NCBI GenBank assembly: GCA_034931985.1
Contig: JAYGHB010000001.1
Location: forward strand, 372,001 to 436,000
Direction of reading: 5' to 3'
Length of the DNA: 64,000 nucleotides
From: Halotia wernerae
GTDB lineage: Bacteria; Cyanobacteriota; Cyanobacteriia; Cyanobacteriales; Nostocaceae
Part shown: positions 52,694 through 63,100 of the stretch, one piece after another
Numbering within the stretch: the first letter of the stretch is position 1
Layout of the letters: every line of letters begins with the position of its first letter
Translations under genes and position numbers: made by a program
The notes under the pieces: generated by a model
The model's input: only the letters and a program-made list of their open reading frames with translations
Databases searched by the model: none
Told to the model about the DNA's origin: nothing

Positions 52694-54865
52694 GTGAACG
52701 CAACACCGCCCCCGTCCGAAGCCGAAGCGGCGCCGCAGCGCCGGCGGGGAACGCTCGCGTCCTGTTTCCCGGCGATCGCCAAGCATTTCGATCTGGCCGA
52801 CGCGGCCGCCGCGTTGGTCCAGCCGGCCGACACGCCCGCCGCCTTCGTCGAGAATTGCGCCAAGCTCGGCATCGAGGCCGAAGCGCGCACCATGATGCTG
52901 GAGGCGATCCCGCGCCAGCCCCTTCCCGCCGTGCTGCTGTTGAAGAACGGCGAAGCGGCGATCGCGGCCGACGCCAAGCCCGAAGCCTTGCGTATCTATT
53001 GGCCCGACGAAGACCGCTTCGAATGGTTCGGCTTCGAGGATCTCGGCAAAATTTACGCCGGCGCTTGCGTGTTCGCGCAATTGCGCCGCCGGCCCGACGA
53101 GGAAGACGTCGAGGAGAAGACCGCCCCGCCGCGCGGCAAGCGCTGGTTCTGGCAGGCGCTGTTCCTCGCCTGGCCCACCTATATCTATGTGCTGCTCGCC
53201 TCCGTCGTCGTCAACGTGATGGCGACGGTCGCGCCGATGTATTCGATGAGCGTCTACGACCGCGTCGTGCCCAACGGCGCCATCGAAACGCTGTTCGTGC
53301 TCTCCTCGGGCATCCTGATCGTCTATCTGTTCGATTTCGCGATCCGCATGCTGCGCGGCTACTTCGTCGATCATGCGGGCAAGAATGTCGACGCGCTGCT
53401 CGCCAGCCGCATCTTCGACCAAGTGATCCGCATCCGGCTGGAAGCGCGCCCGCCGACCGCCGGCGGCTTCGCCAACAATCTGCGCGAGTTCGAAAGTTTG
53501 CGCGAGTTCTTCTCCTCGGCGACCGTCAACACGCTGGTCGATCTGCCTTTCGTGGTGATGTTCCTGGCGTTGATCTGGTGGATCGGCGGCTGGCTGGTGC
53601 TCACACCCCTGATCGCCATTCCGCTGGTCCTGCTCGTCGGCATGCTGATCCAGATCCCGCTCGAACGCGTCGTCAAACAGGCGATGGCGCTGGCGGCTTT
53701 GCGCCACGGCGTGCTGGTCGAAACCATCTCCGGCCTCGAAACCATCAAGGCCGTGGGTGCCGGCGACAAGATGCAGCAGCGCTGGGAAGCCTCGGTGGGC
53801 GCTTCGGCCGAAGCGGCGGTCAAGTCGCGCACCTGGTCGTCGCTGGCGATCAATTTCTCCTCGCTCGCGCAGAACCTGACGACGATGATCATGATCGTCC
53901 ACGGCGTCTATCTGTTCGTCGAGATGTCGCTGACGACCGGCGCGCTCATCGCCTGCACGATGTTGGCCGGCCGCGCGATGGCGCCGATCGGCCAGATCGC
54001 CGCCCTGCTGACGCGTTTGAAGCAAAGCCAAGCGTCGCTGCAAACGCTCGATCAGATCATGAAGCTGCCGCAGGAAGGCGATTCCAAGAAGCGCTACCTG
54101 GAACGCTCGGGCCTGACGGGCGAGATCGAATTCCGCAACGTTTCCTTCGCCTATCCGGGGCAAGGCAACGAAGTGCTGCGCAATGTCAGCTTCACGATCC
54201 GCCCGGGCGAGCGGGTTGGCATCGTCGGCCCGATCGGCTCGGGCAAAAGCTCGATCCTCAAACTCATTCTCGGCCTCTACACCGCCAAGGAAGGCCAGAT
54301 CCTGGTCGGCGGGGCCGATATCCGCCAATTGGCGCCCGAGGATTTGCGCAAACATATCGGCTGCGTGCCGCAAGACGTGGTGCTGTTCGCGGGCTCGGTG
54401 CGCGAGAATATCTCGCTCGGCGCGCCGCTGGCCGACGACGCGCAAATCCTGGAAGCCGCCCAGCTCGCGGGCGTGGACGAATTCGTGCGCCAGCATCCCG
54501 AAGGCTATGACTGGGCCGTGGGCGAGCGCGGCGAGCGCCTGTCCGGCGGCCAGCGCCAAGCGATCGCGCTGGCGCGCGCGCTGCTGCTGAAGCCGCGCGT
54601 GCTGGCGATGGACGAGCCGACATCGGCGATGGATCAAGGCTCCGAACAGGCGATGAAGATCCGCCTGGAGGAAGTTCTCGACGGCCGCACGCTGGTGCTG
54701 ATCGCGCATCGCCCGTCGCTGCTCACCCTCGTTTCGCGCCTGATCGTCGTCGATCGCGGCCGCATCATCGCCGACGGGCCGCGCGAACGCGTGCTCGACG
54801 CGCTGGCCAAGCGCCGCACGCCGCCGCAAGGCGGCGGGCGCGCGGTCGAACGCGTGGGGAGCTGA
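52694..54865 (+). CDS. Type I secretion ABC transporter (LapB/HlyB-like)
   Basis: A 723-residue permease-ATPase. Residues about 20-150 are a degenerate C39-like domain without catalytic Cys-His, as in RTX and large-adhesin exporters. Residues about 155-450 hold six membrane helices (VVVNVMATVAPMYSMSVYDR is the type I secretion signature). The ATPase has Walker A at about residues 512-519 (GPIGSGKSS), signature LSGGQRQAIALARAL and Walker B VLAMDEPTSAMD. It starts with GTG at 52694. With the next gene it would export the giant adhesin. No outer-membrane TolC-like gene is in the window. Confidence 0.93.
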   Translation: MNATPPPSEAEAAPQRRRGTLASCFPAIAKHFDLADAAAALVQPADTPAAFVENCAKLGIEAEARTMMLEAIPRQPLPAVLLLKNGEAAIAADAKPEALRIYWPDEDRFEWFGFEDLGKIYAGACVFAQLRRRPDEEDVEEKTAPPRGKRWFWQALFLAWPTYIYVLLASVVVNVMATVAPMYSMSVYDRVVPNGAIETLFVLSSGILIVYLFDFAIRMLRGYFVDHAGKNVDALLASRIFDQVIRIRLEARPPTAGGFANNLREFESLREFFSSATVNTLVDLPFVVMFLALIWWIGGWLVLTPLIAIPLVLLVGMLIQIPLERVVKQAMALAALRHGVLVETISGLETIKAVGAGDKMQQRWEASVGASAEAAVKSRTWSSLAINFSSLAQNLTTMIMIVHGVYLFVEMSLTTGALIACTMLAGRAMAPIGQIAALLTRLKQSQASLQTLDQIMKLPQEGDSKKRYLERSGLTGEIEFRNVSFAYPGQGNEVLRNVSFTIRPGERVGIVGPIGSGKSSILKLILGLYTAKEGQILVGGADIRQLAPEDLRKHIGCVPQDVVLFAGSVRENISLGAPLADDAQILEAAQLAGVDEFVRQHPEGYDWAVGERGERLSGGQRQAIALARALLLKPRVLAMDEPTSAMDQGSEQAMKIRLEEVLDGRTLVLIAHRPSLLTLVSRLIVVDRGRIIADGPRERVLDALAKRRTPPQGGGRAVERVGS

Positions 54866-54867
54866 GC

Positions 54868-56187
54868 ATGTCGCTTCCCGCGCGCGCTTTGCCCCCGCCC
54901 GACCGGCTTTCCGGCGCCTTGATCACGCCGCCCGCCGGGGGGGCGATGTTCCTGATCGCGGTCGCGGCGATGATCGTGTCGCTGGGCGCTTGGGCGGCCG
55001 TCGGCAAGCTCGACACCTACGCCTCGGGGCAAGGCAAAGTCGTGCCGTCGCTGCAGATCCAGCGCATCCAGAATCTCGAAGGCGGCATTCTCGAGCGGCT
55101 TTACGTCGGCGAAGGCGACCGCGTCGCCGTCGGCCAGATGCTGGCACGCATCGACGACGTCGCGTTCGCGTCGGAATTTCAGCAGAACCGCCAGAAATAT
55201 CTCGCCCTGATGGCGGCCGCTTCACGCCTGGAAGCGGAAGCCGCGGTGCGCCCCAACGTCACCTTCCCCGAAGAAGCGTTGCGCGAAGGCCCGTCCTTCG
55301 TCGAGACGGAACGCGCGCTATTCGCCGCGCGCAAGGAAGAGCTCGACGCCGCCCGCGAGGGCCTCGGCCGCAACCTCGCCCAGCGCCAGCAGGAGCTGCG
55401 CACGCTGGTCGATCGGGAAATCTGGCTGTCGCGCAGCCTGGATCTTTCCAACCGCGAGCTTGAAATCGTGCGCGAAGTGGCCGAACGCGGCTATCGCTCG
55501 CAGCTCGATCTTCTGCGCCTGCAACGCCAGTCGAACGAAATCGAAGGCCAGCTGCGCACGACGCGTTTCCAGATCCCGGGCTTGCGCGCCGCGATCGCCG
55601 AAGTCGAAGCCAAGCTCGACGAGCGCGGCCGCACCTATCAGCGCGAAGCCTCGACCGAACTCGCCCGCGTGCGCGCCGAATTCTCGGCGACCGCCGAGAT
55701 CCTACGTTCGATGGCCGATCGCGTGGCGCGCCGCGACGTGCGCTCGCCGGTCGCGGGCACGGTCAAGCAGATCGCCGTGCGCACCATCGGCGGCGTGCTC
55801 GAACCGGGCTCCGTCATCATGGAGATCGTGCCCGGCGAGGACGAATTGCTGGTCGAGGCGCGCGTGCGCCCGATGGACATCGCCTTCGTCCATATCGGCC
55901 AGGAAGCGCTGGTGAAAATCACCGCCTACGATTTCTCCATCTATGGCGGGATCAAAGGCGCCGTTGCGGCGATCAGCGCCGACTCGATCCCCGACGAAAA
56001 GGGCGAGCCCTGGTTCCTGGTGCGCGTGCGCGCCGATCGGATGGCTTTGGGCACGCCCGACCGGCCGTTGCCGATTTCCCCCGGCATGACCGCACAAGTC
56101 GATATCGTTACTGGCGAACGGACGATCTTGCAGTATCTTCTGAAGCCGATCCTGAAGACGACCGACCGCGCAATGACGGAACGATAA
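54868..56187 (+). CDS. Type I secretion membrane-fusion protein (HlyD/LapC-like)
   Basis: A 439-residue periplasmic adaptor. One membrane anchor (about residues 28-48), then GQGKVVPSLQIQRIQNLEGG and ILERLYVGEGDRVAVGQMLA, the HlyD signature. A long coiled coil covers about residues 90-280, and the C-terminal beta-barrel has VRSPVAGTVKQIAVRTIGGV. It starts 2 bp after the exporter stop and joins it to the outer-membrane channel. Confidence 0.93.
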   Translation: MSLPARALPPPDRLSGALITPPAGGAMFLIAVAAMIVSLGAWAAVGKLDTYASGQGKVVPSLQIQRIQNLEGGILERLYVGEGDRVAVGQMLARIDDVAFASEFQQNRQKYLALMAAASRLEAEAAVRPNVTFPEEALREGPSFVETERALFAARKEELDAAREGLGRNLAQRQQELRTLVDREIWLSRSLDLSNRELEIVREVAERGYRSQLDLLRLQRQSNEIEGQLRTTRFQIPGLRAAIAEVEAKLDERGRTYQREASTELARVRAEFSATAEILRSMADRVARRDVRSPVAGTVKQIAVRTIGGVLEPGSVIMEIVPGEDELLVEARVRPMDIAFVHIGQEALVKITAYDFSIYGGIKGAVAAISADSIPDEKGEPWFLVRVRADRMALGTPDRPLPISPGMTAQVDIVTGERTILQYLLKPILKTTDRAMTER

Positions 56188-56199
56188 ACCGGGGAAACA

Positions 56200-57063
56200 A
56201 TGGCCGAAAAACCGACCCGCCCACCCGCCGCCAAACAAGCCGCCAAACCGGCGGCCAAATCGGCCCCCGCACCCGCGAAGGCGCCCGCCCCGGCACCCGC
56301 CCCCGCCCCGGCGATGCGCGAAGCAGCGCCTTCGGGCGATATGCCGCCGCTCTACGCCCGCGTGCGCCCGATCGACCCGCAGCGTCACGAGCAATTCGCG
56401 GTGCTGGAAACCCGCGATTTCAAATTCGCCGCCAAGACGCGCGCCGTGCCGATCACGGGTGCGGAATTCCCCGTCGCCGCGCGCGAATACCCCATCGTGT
56501 TCGTAACCAAGCCGTCGCCGATGGCGGCCGTGCTGGTCGGTTTGCGCGCCGACGAAAACCTCTATGTCGGCGACGACGGCAAATGGCGCCAGGGCGCCTA
56601 TATGCCCGCCTATCTGCGCCGCTACCCGTTCCTGATCGCGCAATCCAACGACGGCCAGCGCCTCATCCTTTGCATCGACGAAGGCTCGCCGCTCGTCTCG
56701 ACCCAGCAAGGCATGCGCTTTTTCGAGAACGGCAAGAAATCGGCCTATCTCGACCGCATGCTGCAACTGGGCGCCGACATCCATCGCGACCAAGTGCGCA
56801 CCGCGCAGATCGTCAAACTGCTCGGCGATCTGGGCCTGCTGATCGAACGCCGGATCGAAGCCAAGCTCGCCAGCGGCGAGACGGTGGGATTCCAAGGTTT
56901 CGGCATCGTCGACGAGCGGAAATTGAACGAGCTGCCGGACGACAAGTTCCTGGAGCTGCGCAAATCGGGCGGGCTCGGCCTCGTCTATTTGCACCTCGTC
57001 TCGTTCGCCAATCTGCGCCATCTGGGCGATATCGCGGTCCAGCGCGGCAAGAAAACCGCCTGA
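56200..57063 (+). CDS. SapC family protein
   Basis: A 287-residue protein. Residues about 5-42 are Ala/Pro/Lys-rich low complexity (AKSAPAPAKAPAPAPAPAPA). The rest is a SapC domain (HEQFAVLETRDFKFAAKTRA, then ITGAEFPVAAREYPIVFV). SapC was first described in the S-layer secretion locus of Campylobacter fetus; its molecular role is unknown. Its place as third gene of a type I secretion operon, facing a giant surface protein, supports a role in presenting that protein. No signal peptide, so probably cytoplasmic. Confidence 0.88.
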   Translation: MAEKPTRPPAAKQAAKPAAKSAPAPAKAPAPAPAPAPAMREAAPSGDMPPLYARVRPIDPQRHEQFAVLETRDFKFAAKTRAVPITGAEFPVAAREYPIVFVTKPSPMAAVLVGLRADENLYVGDDGKWRQGAYMPAYLRRYPFLIAQSNDGQRLILCIDEGSPLVSTQQGMRFFENGKKSAYLDRMLQLGADIHRDQVRTAQIVKLLGDLGLLIERRIEAKLASGETVGFQGFGIVDERKLNELPDDKFLELRKSGGLGLVYLHLVSFANLRHLGDIAVQRGKKTA

Positions 57064-57086
57064 TCCGGCGCAACGCCTGAACGACG

Positions 57087-57120
57087 AAGGGCGGCTTCTT
57101 GCGAAGCCGCCCTTTTTCTT
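57087..57120 (+). terminator. Rho-independent terminator of the secretion operon
   Basis: A 12-bp stem (AAGGGCGGCTTC, 57087-57098; GAAGCCGCCCTT, 57103-57114) with a TTGC loop followed by TTTCTT. It lies 23 bp after the SapC stop and 20 bp before the end of the convergent adhesin gene, so it may stop transcripts from both sides, though only the plus side has a T-run. Confidence 0.9.
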
Positions 57121-57139
57121 TGCGCGCCGCGTTTGCGGA

Positions 57140-60100
57140 TTACGGCGTCGAGCTTTGCTGCGCCGTGATCGCTTGCTGGCCGAGCAGATCGTCGATCGAG
57201 GTTTGCACGCCGACCAGCAACACGCCCCATTCCGGCGTCGCGGAGCCTTCGCTCGTCACGCCGATATAGGTGCCGCCGGCACCGGCATCGTATTGCGCGG
57301 TCAGCATCGCCGCCCAATCCGCCGGCACGTCGGCGCCGAACAGCGCCGTGACGTCGATCGTGTCTTCGGCCGCTTGGAAGCCCACGACGGTATCGGGCGC
57401 GTCGTCCGGCGCTTCGTTGGTCGCCGTGACGACGACGTTGTCGTGCACGAAGTCCTGAAGGTTCCAATTGCCCGACAACACGCCGGGGCCGGCCGAATGC
57501 TCGGCCTCGCCGTAGAGATCGATCGTGTGCGTGGCTTGCGTGACGCCGCCGAAACCGTCGTCGACTTGGTAGACGAAGCTCTGCGGTCCCACGGCGTTGC
57601 CGCTGGGCTGATAGTTGAAGCTGCCGTCGGCGTTGAGCGTCAGCAGACCGTCGGCCGGACCCGAGACCAGCGAGAAGGTCAGCGCGTCGTCTTCCGCGTC
57701 GCTCGCCAGGATTTGCCCCGTGATCGGCCCTTGCGAGAGCAGCGCCGTCTCGTGGTTCGGGGATTCGATCACCGGCGCGTCGTTCGGCGTGACGGTGATC
57801 TCGACCCAGCGCTGTTCGGACTGGCCGTTCCAATACGCCGTCACCAGGAAACGGTCGGTGCCGGAGAAATCCTGATTGGGCGTGTAGACGAACGTGCCGT
57901 CGGCGTTGAACGCCAACGTGCCGTGCGAAGCCCAGGATTCCTGATTATAGGCCGTGCCGTCGGAACTGCCGCCGACATAGCCCGTCAAAGTGTGGCCGCC
58001 GTCGACGGTCAGCCCTTCGGTCCAAATCATCGGATCGATGACCGACGACACGTAGATGCTGGGCGCTTCCAGCGTAACGATGCCGCCGTCGGCGTCGGTG
58101 ACCGTGTACGAGAACGTATCCCAGCCGTGGAAATTGGCGTTGGGCGTGTAGACGAAGTCGCCGTTCGCGTCGATCGTTACCGTGCCGTGCGCCGCCTGTC
58201 GCGCGACCGTGAAGGCGAGATCCTGGCGCGCCGTCTCGATATCGTTGACGAGAGCCGCGCCCGTTTCCGGATTGACGCCGAGATTGCCGCTATACGTCGT
58301 GTCTTCCGCGATCCCGATATGGGTGTAGTTGGCGCCCGTCGGCAGATCGTTGACCGGCGTGATCGTGAAGGTGAGCAGCACCGGCTCGGACACGAAGCCT
58401 TCCTTGTCGGCCAGGCGCATATGCACCGTCGCCGTGCCGTACCAATCGGGATCCGGGCGGAAGGTGAACGTGCCGTCGAGAGCGATGTCGAGATAGCCTT
58501 CCGCGAGATACGCGTTCTCGCCCGGCGCTTCGACCCACCAGTAATCGGTCCCCATCACGCCGCCGTCGGGATCGTACCCTTCGAGCTTGCCGGAGATCAG
58601 CGAGTCTTCGGTGCCCGTGAAGCTCTGCGGCCAAGTAACGGGCGGATCTCCGACATTGGCGACCGCGATCGTCGACGTCAGCGTCGACGAAGCGCCCGTC
58701 GTATCCGTGACGACATAGGTGAAGCTGACATTGCCGTAGTAATCGGCCGGCGGCGTGAAGGTGAAGGTGCCGTCCGAATTCAGCGTGAACTCGCCGACAT
58801 CGGGGCCATCGACCAGGGTAAAGCCGGCGATCCCGCCGCCGTCCGGATCGCGCGCGTCGATGCGGCCGGCGAAAATCGTGTCTTCCAGCATGTTGAAGTT
58901 CGGCTGATCGACGCGCGGGCCGTCGTCGACAGGCAGGATGTCGATGACGACGGGAACCTGCGTGCCCACTCCGTTCGCGTCCCACAGGATCAGCGACAGG
59001 TCCGCTGTGCCGTTGGCGTCCGCATTCGGGGTGAATGTCAGCGACTGCCCGTCGTTCGACCAAGCGTAGCTGCCCAAGGGCGAGCTCCACGTGCCCGACG
59101 AAACGCCGAACGCCAGACCGTCGGGATTGACGACGGTGACCGGGAAAGTGATCGGGCCGGAATCTTCGTCGATGGTGATGTGGATCGGATCGAGACGCGG
59201 CACGTCGATCACCGAGGCGACCGCCAGGGAGATCGTCTGCGTTTGCGTCGCGCCGAACACGTCGGTCAACGAGATCTGGAAGCTGTCGCCGCCGTGATAA
59301 TTCTCGGCCGGGGTGTAGACGAAGGTGCCGTTGGGCCCCAGCATCAGCGTGCCGTGATCGGGGCCGTCGGCCAGCGCGTAGGTGAAGGCGTGGCCTTCGG
59401 GATCGACGATCCCGAGATTGCCGTTGAGGACGGTGTCCTCGTCCAGCGCGAACGCCGTGTTCGTGGCGACCGGCGCGTCGTTATCGCCGACCAGCGTCAG
59501 CGACACGGTCGCGGTGGCCGTACCGCCCTTCCCGTCCGACACGACATAGGTGAAGGCGTCGGTGCCGTCGTAACCGTTGGCGGGCGTGTAGACGAAGCTG
59601 CCGTCCGGCGCGACCGTCACGGTGCCGTGCGACGGGCCGCCGTTTTGCGCCAGCGCGAAGGTCAGCGCATCGCCGTCCACGTCTTGCGCCGTCAGCGTGC
59701 CGGCGACCGGCGCGCTGTTGAGCGACACGGCGTCGAAGCCGACGGTGGTCGGCGCGTCGTTGACCGCGGCGACTTGGATCGTCTGCACGACGTTGGTGAC
59801 GCCGCCCTTCCCGTCGCTGACCTGAAAGACGAACGTGTCGTTGCCGTTGTAGTTCGCCGACGGCGCGTAGGTGTAGCTGCCGTCCGACGCGAAGGTCAGC
59901 GCGCCATGCGTCGGCGCCGACACCAGCGTGTAGCTCAGCGCGTCGCCGTCCACGTCGGCCGCGATCACGCGGCCGGTGATGAGCGTATCTTCGATGCCCG
60001 GGATCGGCGCCGCATTGGCGACCGGCGCATCGTTGACGGCGGCGAGATCGATCGTGACGGTCGCGGTGGTGACACCGCCATTGCCGTCCGACACGCGATA

Positions 60101-63100
60101 GGTGAACGAGTCCGTGCCGTTGTAGTTGGCGTGCGGCACGTAGGTATAGCTGCCATCGGCCGCCATCGTGACCGTGCCGTGCGCCGGACGGCCCGAAGCG
60201 GGCACCGAGAAGGTCAGGTTGTCGCCCTCGATATCCGTCGCCGTCACCCGGCCGGTGAACGCGGTATCTTCGGTGCCGGCGGCCGAGATGCTCTGCGCGA
60301 CCGGCGCGTCGTTGACGCTGGCCACGCTGATCGCCACGGTCTGCGTGACCGTGCCGCCGTTGCCGTCGCTGACGGTGTAGGTGAACGTGTCGGTGCCGTG
60401 ATAATTCGCGGCCGGCGTGTAGAGATACGTGCCGTCCGGCTGCAGGTCGAGCGTGCCGTGCGTCGGGCCTTGGCCCGGCGCCAGCGCGAAGGTCAGCGTG
60501 TCGCCTTCGGCGTCGGTCGCGGCCAAGCGGCCGGCGAGGACGGTATCCTCGTTGACCGCCAGCGCGGTCGTGCCGGCGACCGGCCCGTCGTTGACGCCCG
60601 CGACGTTGAGCGTAACCGTCGCCGTTGCGAAGCCGCCCTTGCCGTCGCTGACCTGATAGGTGAACGAGTCCGTGCCGTTGTAGTTGGCGGCCGGCACATA
60701 GGTGAACGAGCCGTCGAGATTGAGCGTCACCGAACCGTGCCGGGGCGCGCCGTCGGCGGCGAGCGAGTAGCTGAGCGCATCGCCGTCCGCGTCGGTCGCG
60801 GCGAGTTGACCGGCGATCGTGTGATCTTCGGTGCCGTTCAGATCCTGGCCTTGCGTCACCGGCGTGTCGTTCACAGCGGCGATGTCGAGCGCCACGGTCT
60901 TCGTCACCGTGCCGCCGTTGCCGTCGCTGACCGTGTAGGTGAACGCGTCCGTGCCGTTGAAATTCGCGGCCGGCGAATAGGTGTAGCTGCCGTCGGGCTG
61001 GATCGTCAGCGTGCCATGCGCGGGCGCGCCGCCGGGGGCCAGAGCGAAGGTCAGCGCGTCGCCGTCCACGTCGCTCGCGGCGAGACGGCCGGCGAGCATC
61101 GTGTCTTCGGCACCGGACGCGCTGGCGGTCAGCGCGATCGGCGCGTCGTTCACCGGATCGACGACGATCTTCAGCGAGCCGGACGTCTCCGCCCCCCACG
61201 CGTCGCGCGCGTGATAGTAGATTTCGACTTGGCCGTTCCAATCGGCTTTCGGCACGAAGGTGAACGAGCCGTCCGGATTGAAGGTCAATTGACCGTTCGT
61301 CGCATCGTAGCCGAACGGCAGGTAATAGGTGATCGCGTCGCCGTCCGGATCGGTCGCCGACAACTGGCCGGAGATCGCGTTGTCTTCCTGGCCCGTCGCG
61401 ATCATCGGCGTCGTGACCGGCGCGTCGTTGACCGGCGTGACGGTGAAGGCAACGGTGCCGATCGTCGTGGCGCCGTTGGCATCGGTCACTGCGACCTGGA
61501 AGCTATCGTTCCCGGAGAAATGCGGGTTGGGCACGTAGGTGTAGGTGCCGTTGGCGCCCAGCACGACCGTACCGTTCCGGGGCGCGCCGTCTTGGGCGAT
61601 CGCGATGGTGACCGTGTCGCCATCGACATCGCCGAATTGCAGAACGCCGGCCGAGCCCGAACCTTCCGCGATCGTGATCGATTTGTCGTTGAACCACGGC
61701 GCGTCGTTGACCGGGGTCAAACTGATATAGACGCGGCTCTGCACCGACACGCCCGACGGATCGGTCACGGTGTAGTCGAAATAGGCGACCGGGCCGTTGG
61801 CATTCGCCGCGGGCGTGTATTGATACGTCCCGTCGGGGTTCAGCGTGAAGCCGGCGGGCGGCGCGCCCACCAGCGCGAAGGTCAAGTTATCGCCGTCGAC
61901 GTCGGAACCCGGCAGCGTGCCGGACATCACGATGTCTTCGGTGCCCTGCAACATCGTCTGCGTGGGCGCGGTCGGCGAATCGTTGACCGCCGCGACCATC
62001 ACGTTGACGACGCCGCGCGTGACGCCGCCGTTGCCGTCCGACACTTCGTAGGCGAAGGAATCCGAGCCGTTGAAATTCGCCGCCGGCGTGTAGCTGAACG
62101 ACCCGTCTGGATTGAGCGTGACCGTGCCGTACGCGGGCGCGCCGTCGGACGCCAGCGCGAAGCTCAGCGCGTCGCCGTCCACATCGGACGCGACGACATG
62201 ACCGGTGATCGCGGGCGCGTCTTCCAGGCCGTTGGCCGTCGTCGCTTGCGTGACCGGCGCGTCGTTGACCGACGCGACCGAAATCGTGACCGTGCCCGTG
62301 GTCGTGCCGCCGTTCCCGTCGCTGACCGAATAGGTGAAGCTGTCGGTGCCGTGATAATTCGCGGCCGGCGTATAGGCGTAGGTGCCGTCGGCGTTGAGCG
62401 TGACGGTGCCGTGCGCCGGCGCGCCGTTCGCGGCCAGCGCGAAGCTCAGCGCGTCGCCGTCCACGTCATGCGCGCTAACGCGACCGAACAAGGGCTGATC
62501 CTCGTCGGTTTGCGCGGTCGAGTTGGCCGTCGTCGGCGCGTCGTTCACGGCCGCGACGTTGACCGAGACCGTGCCGGTAGCCGTACCGCCCTTACCGTCC
62601 GACACCGTATAGGTGAAGCTGTCGGTGCCGTTGTAGTTCGCGGCCGGCGTATAGACGAACGTGCCGTCAGGGTTGAACGTGACGGCGCCGTGGGCCGGGC
62701 CGCCATTCGACGCGAGACCGAAGGTCAGCGTGTCGCCGTCCACATCGTGGCCCGTCACGCGGCCCGCGACGGAGCCGTCCTCTTGGCCCGAGACGATCGC
62801 GCCCGACGTCGTCGGCGCGTCGTTGGTCGGGCTGATCGACACGGTGATCGTGCCGGTGACCGTGCCGCCCTTCCCGTCCGACGCGGTGTAGGTGAAGGAA
62901 TCGTTGCCGTTGAAATTCGCGGCCGGCGTGTAGGTGTAGGAACCGTTCGGGTTGATCGTGACGGTACCGTGCGCCGGGCCGCCATTCGTGGCGAGTCCGA
63001 AGGTCAGCGCGTCGCCGTCCACGTCGTTCCCGGCGAGCTGGCCGGCGACGACCGTATCCTCCGCACCCGAATTCGCGCCGCCCGAGGTCGTCGGCGCGTC

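Noticed and set aside
52628..54829. A 733-codon minus-strand frame opposite the type I secretion ABC transporter
   Set aside because: Composition is that of an antisense frame and the opposite strand has all ABC exporter motifs.
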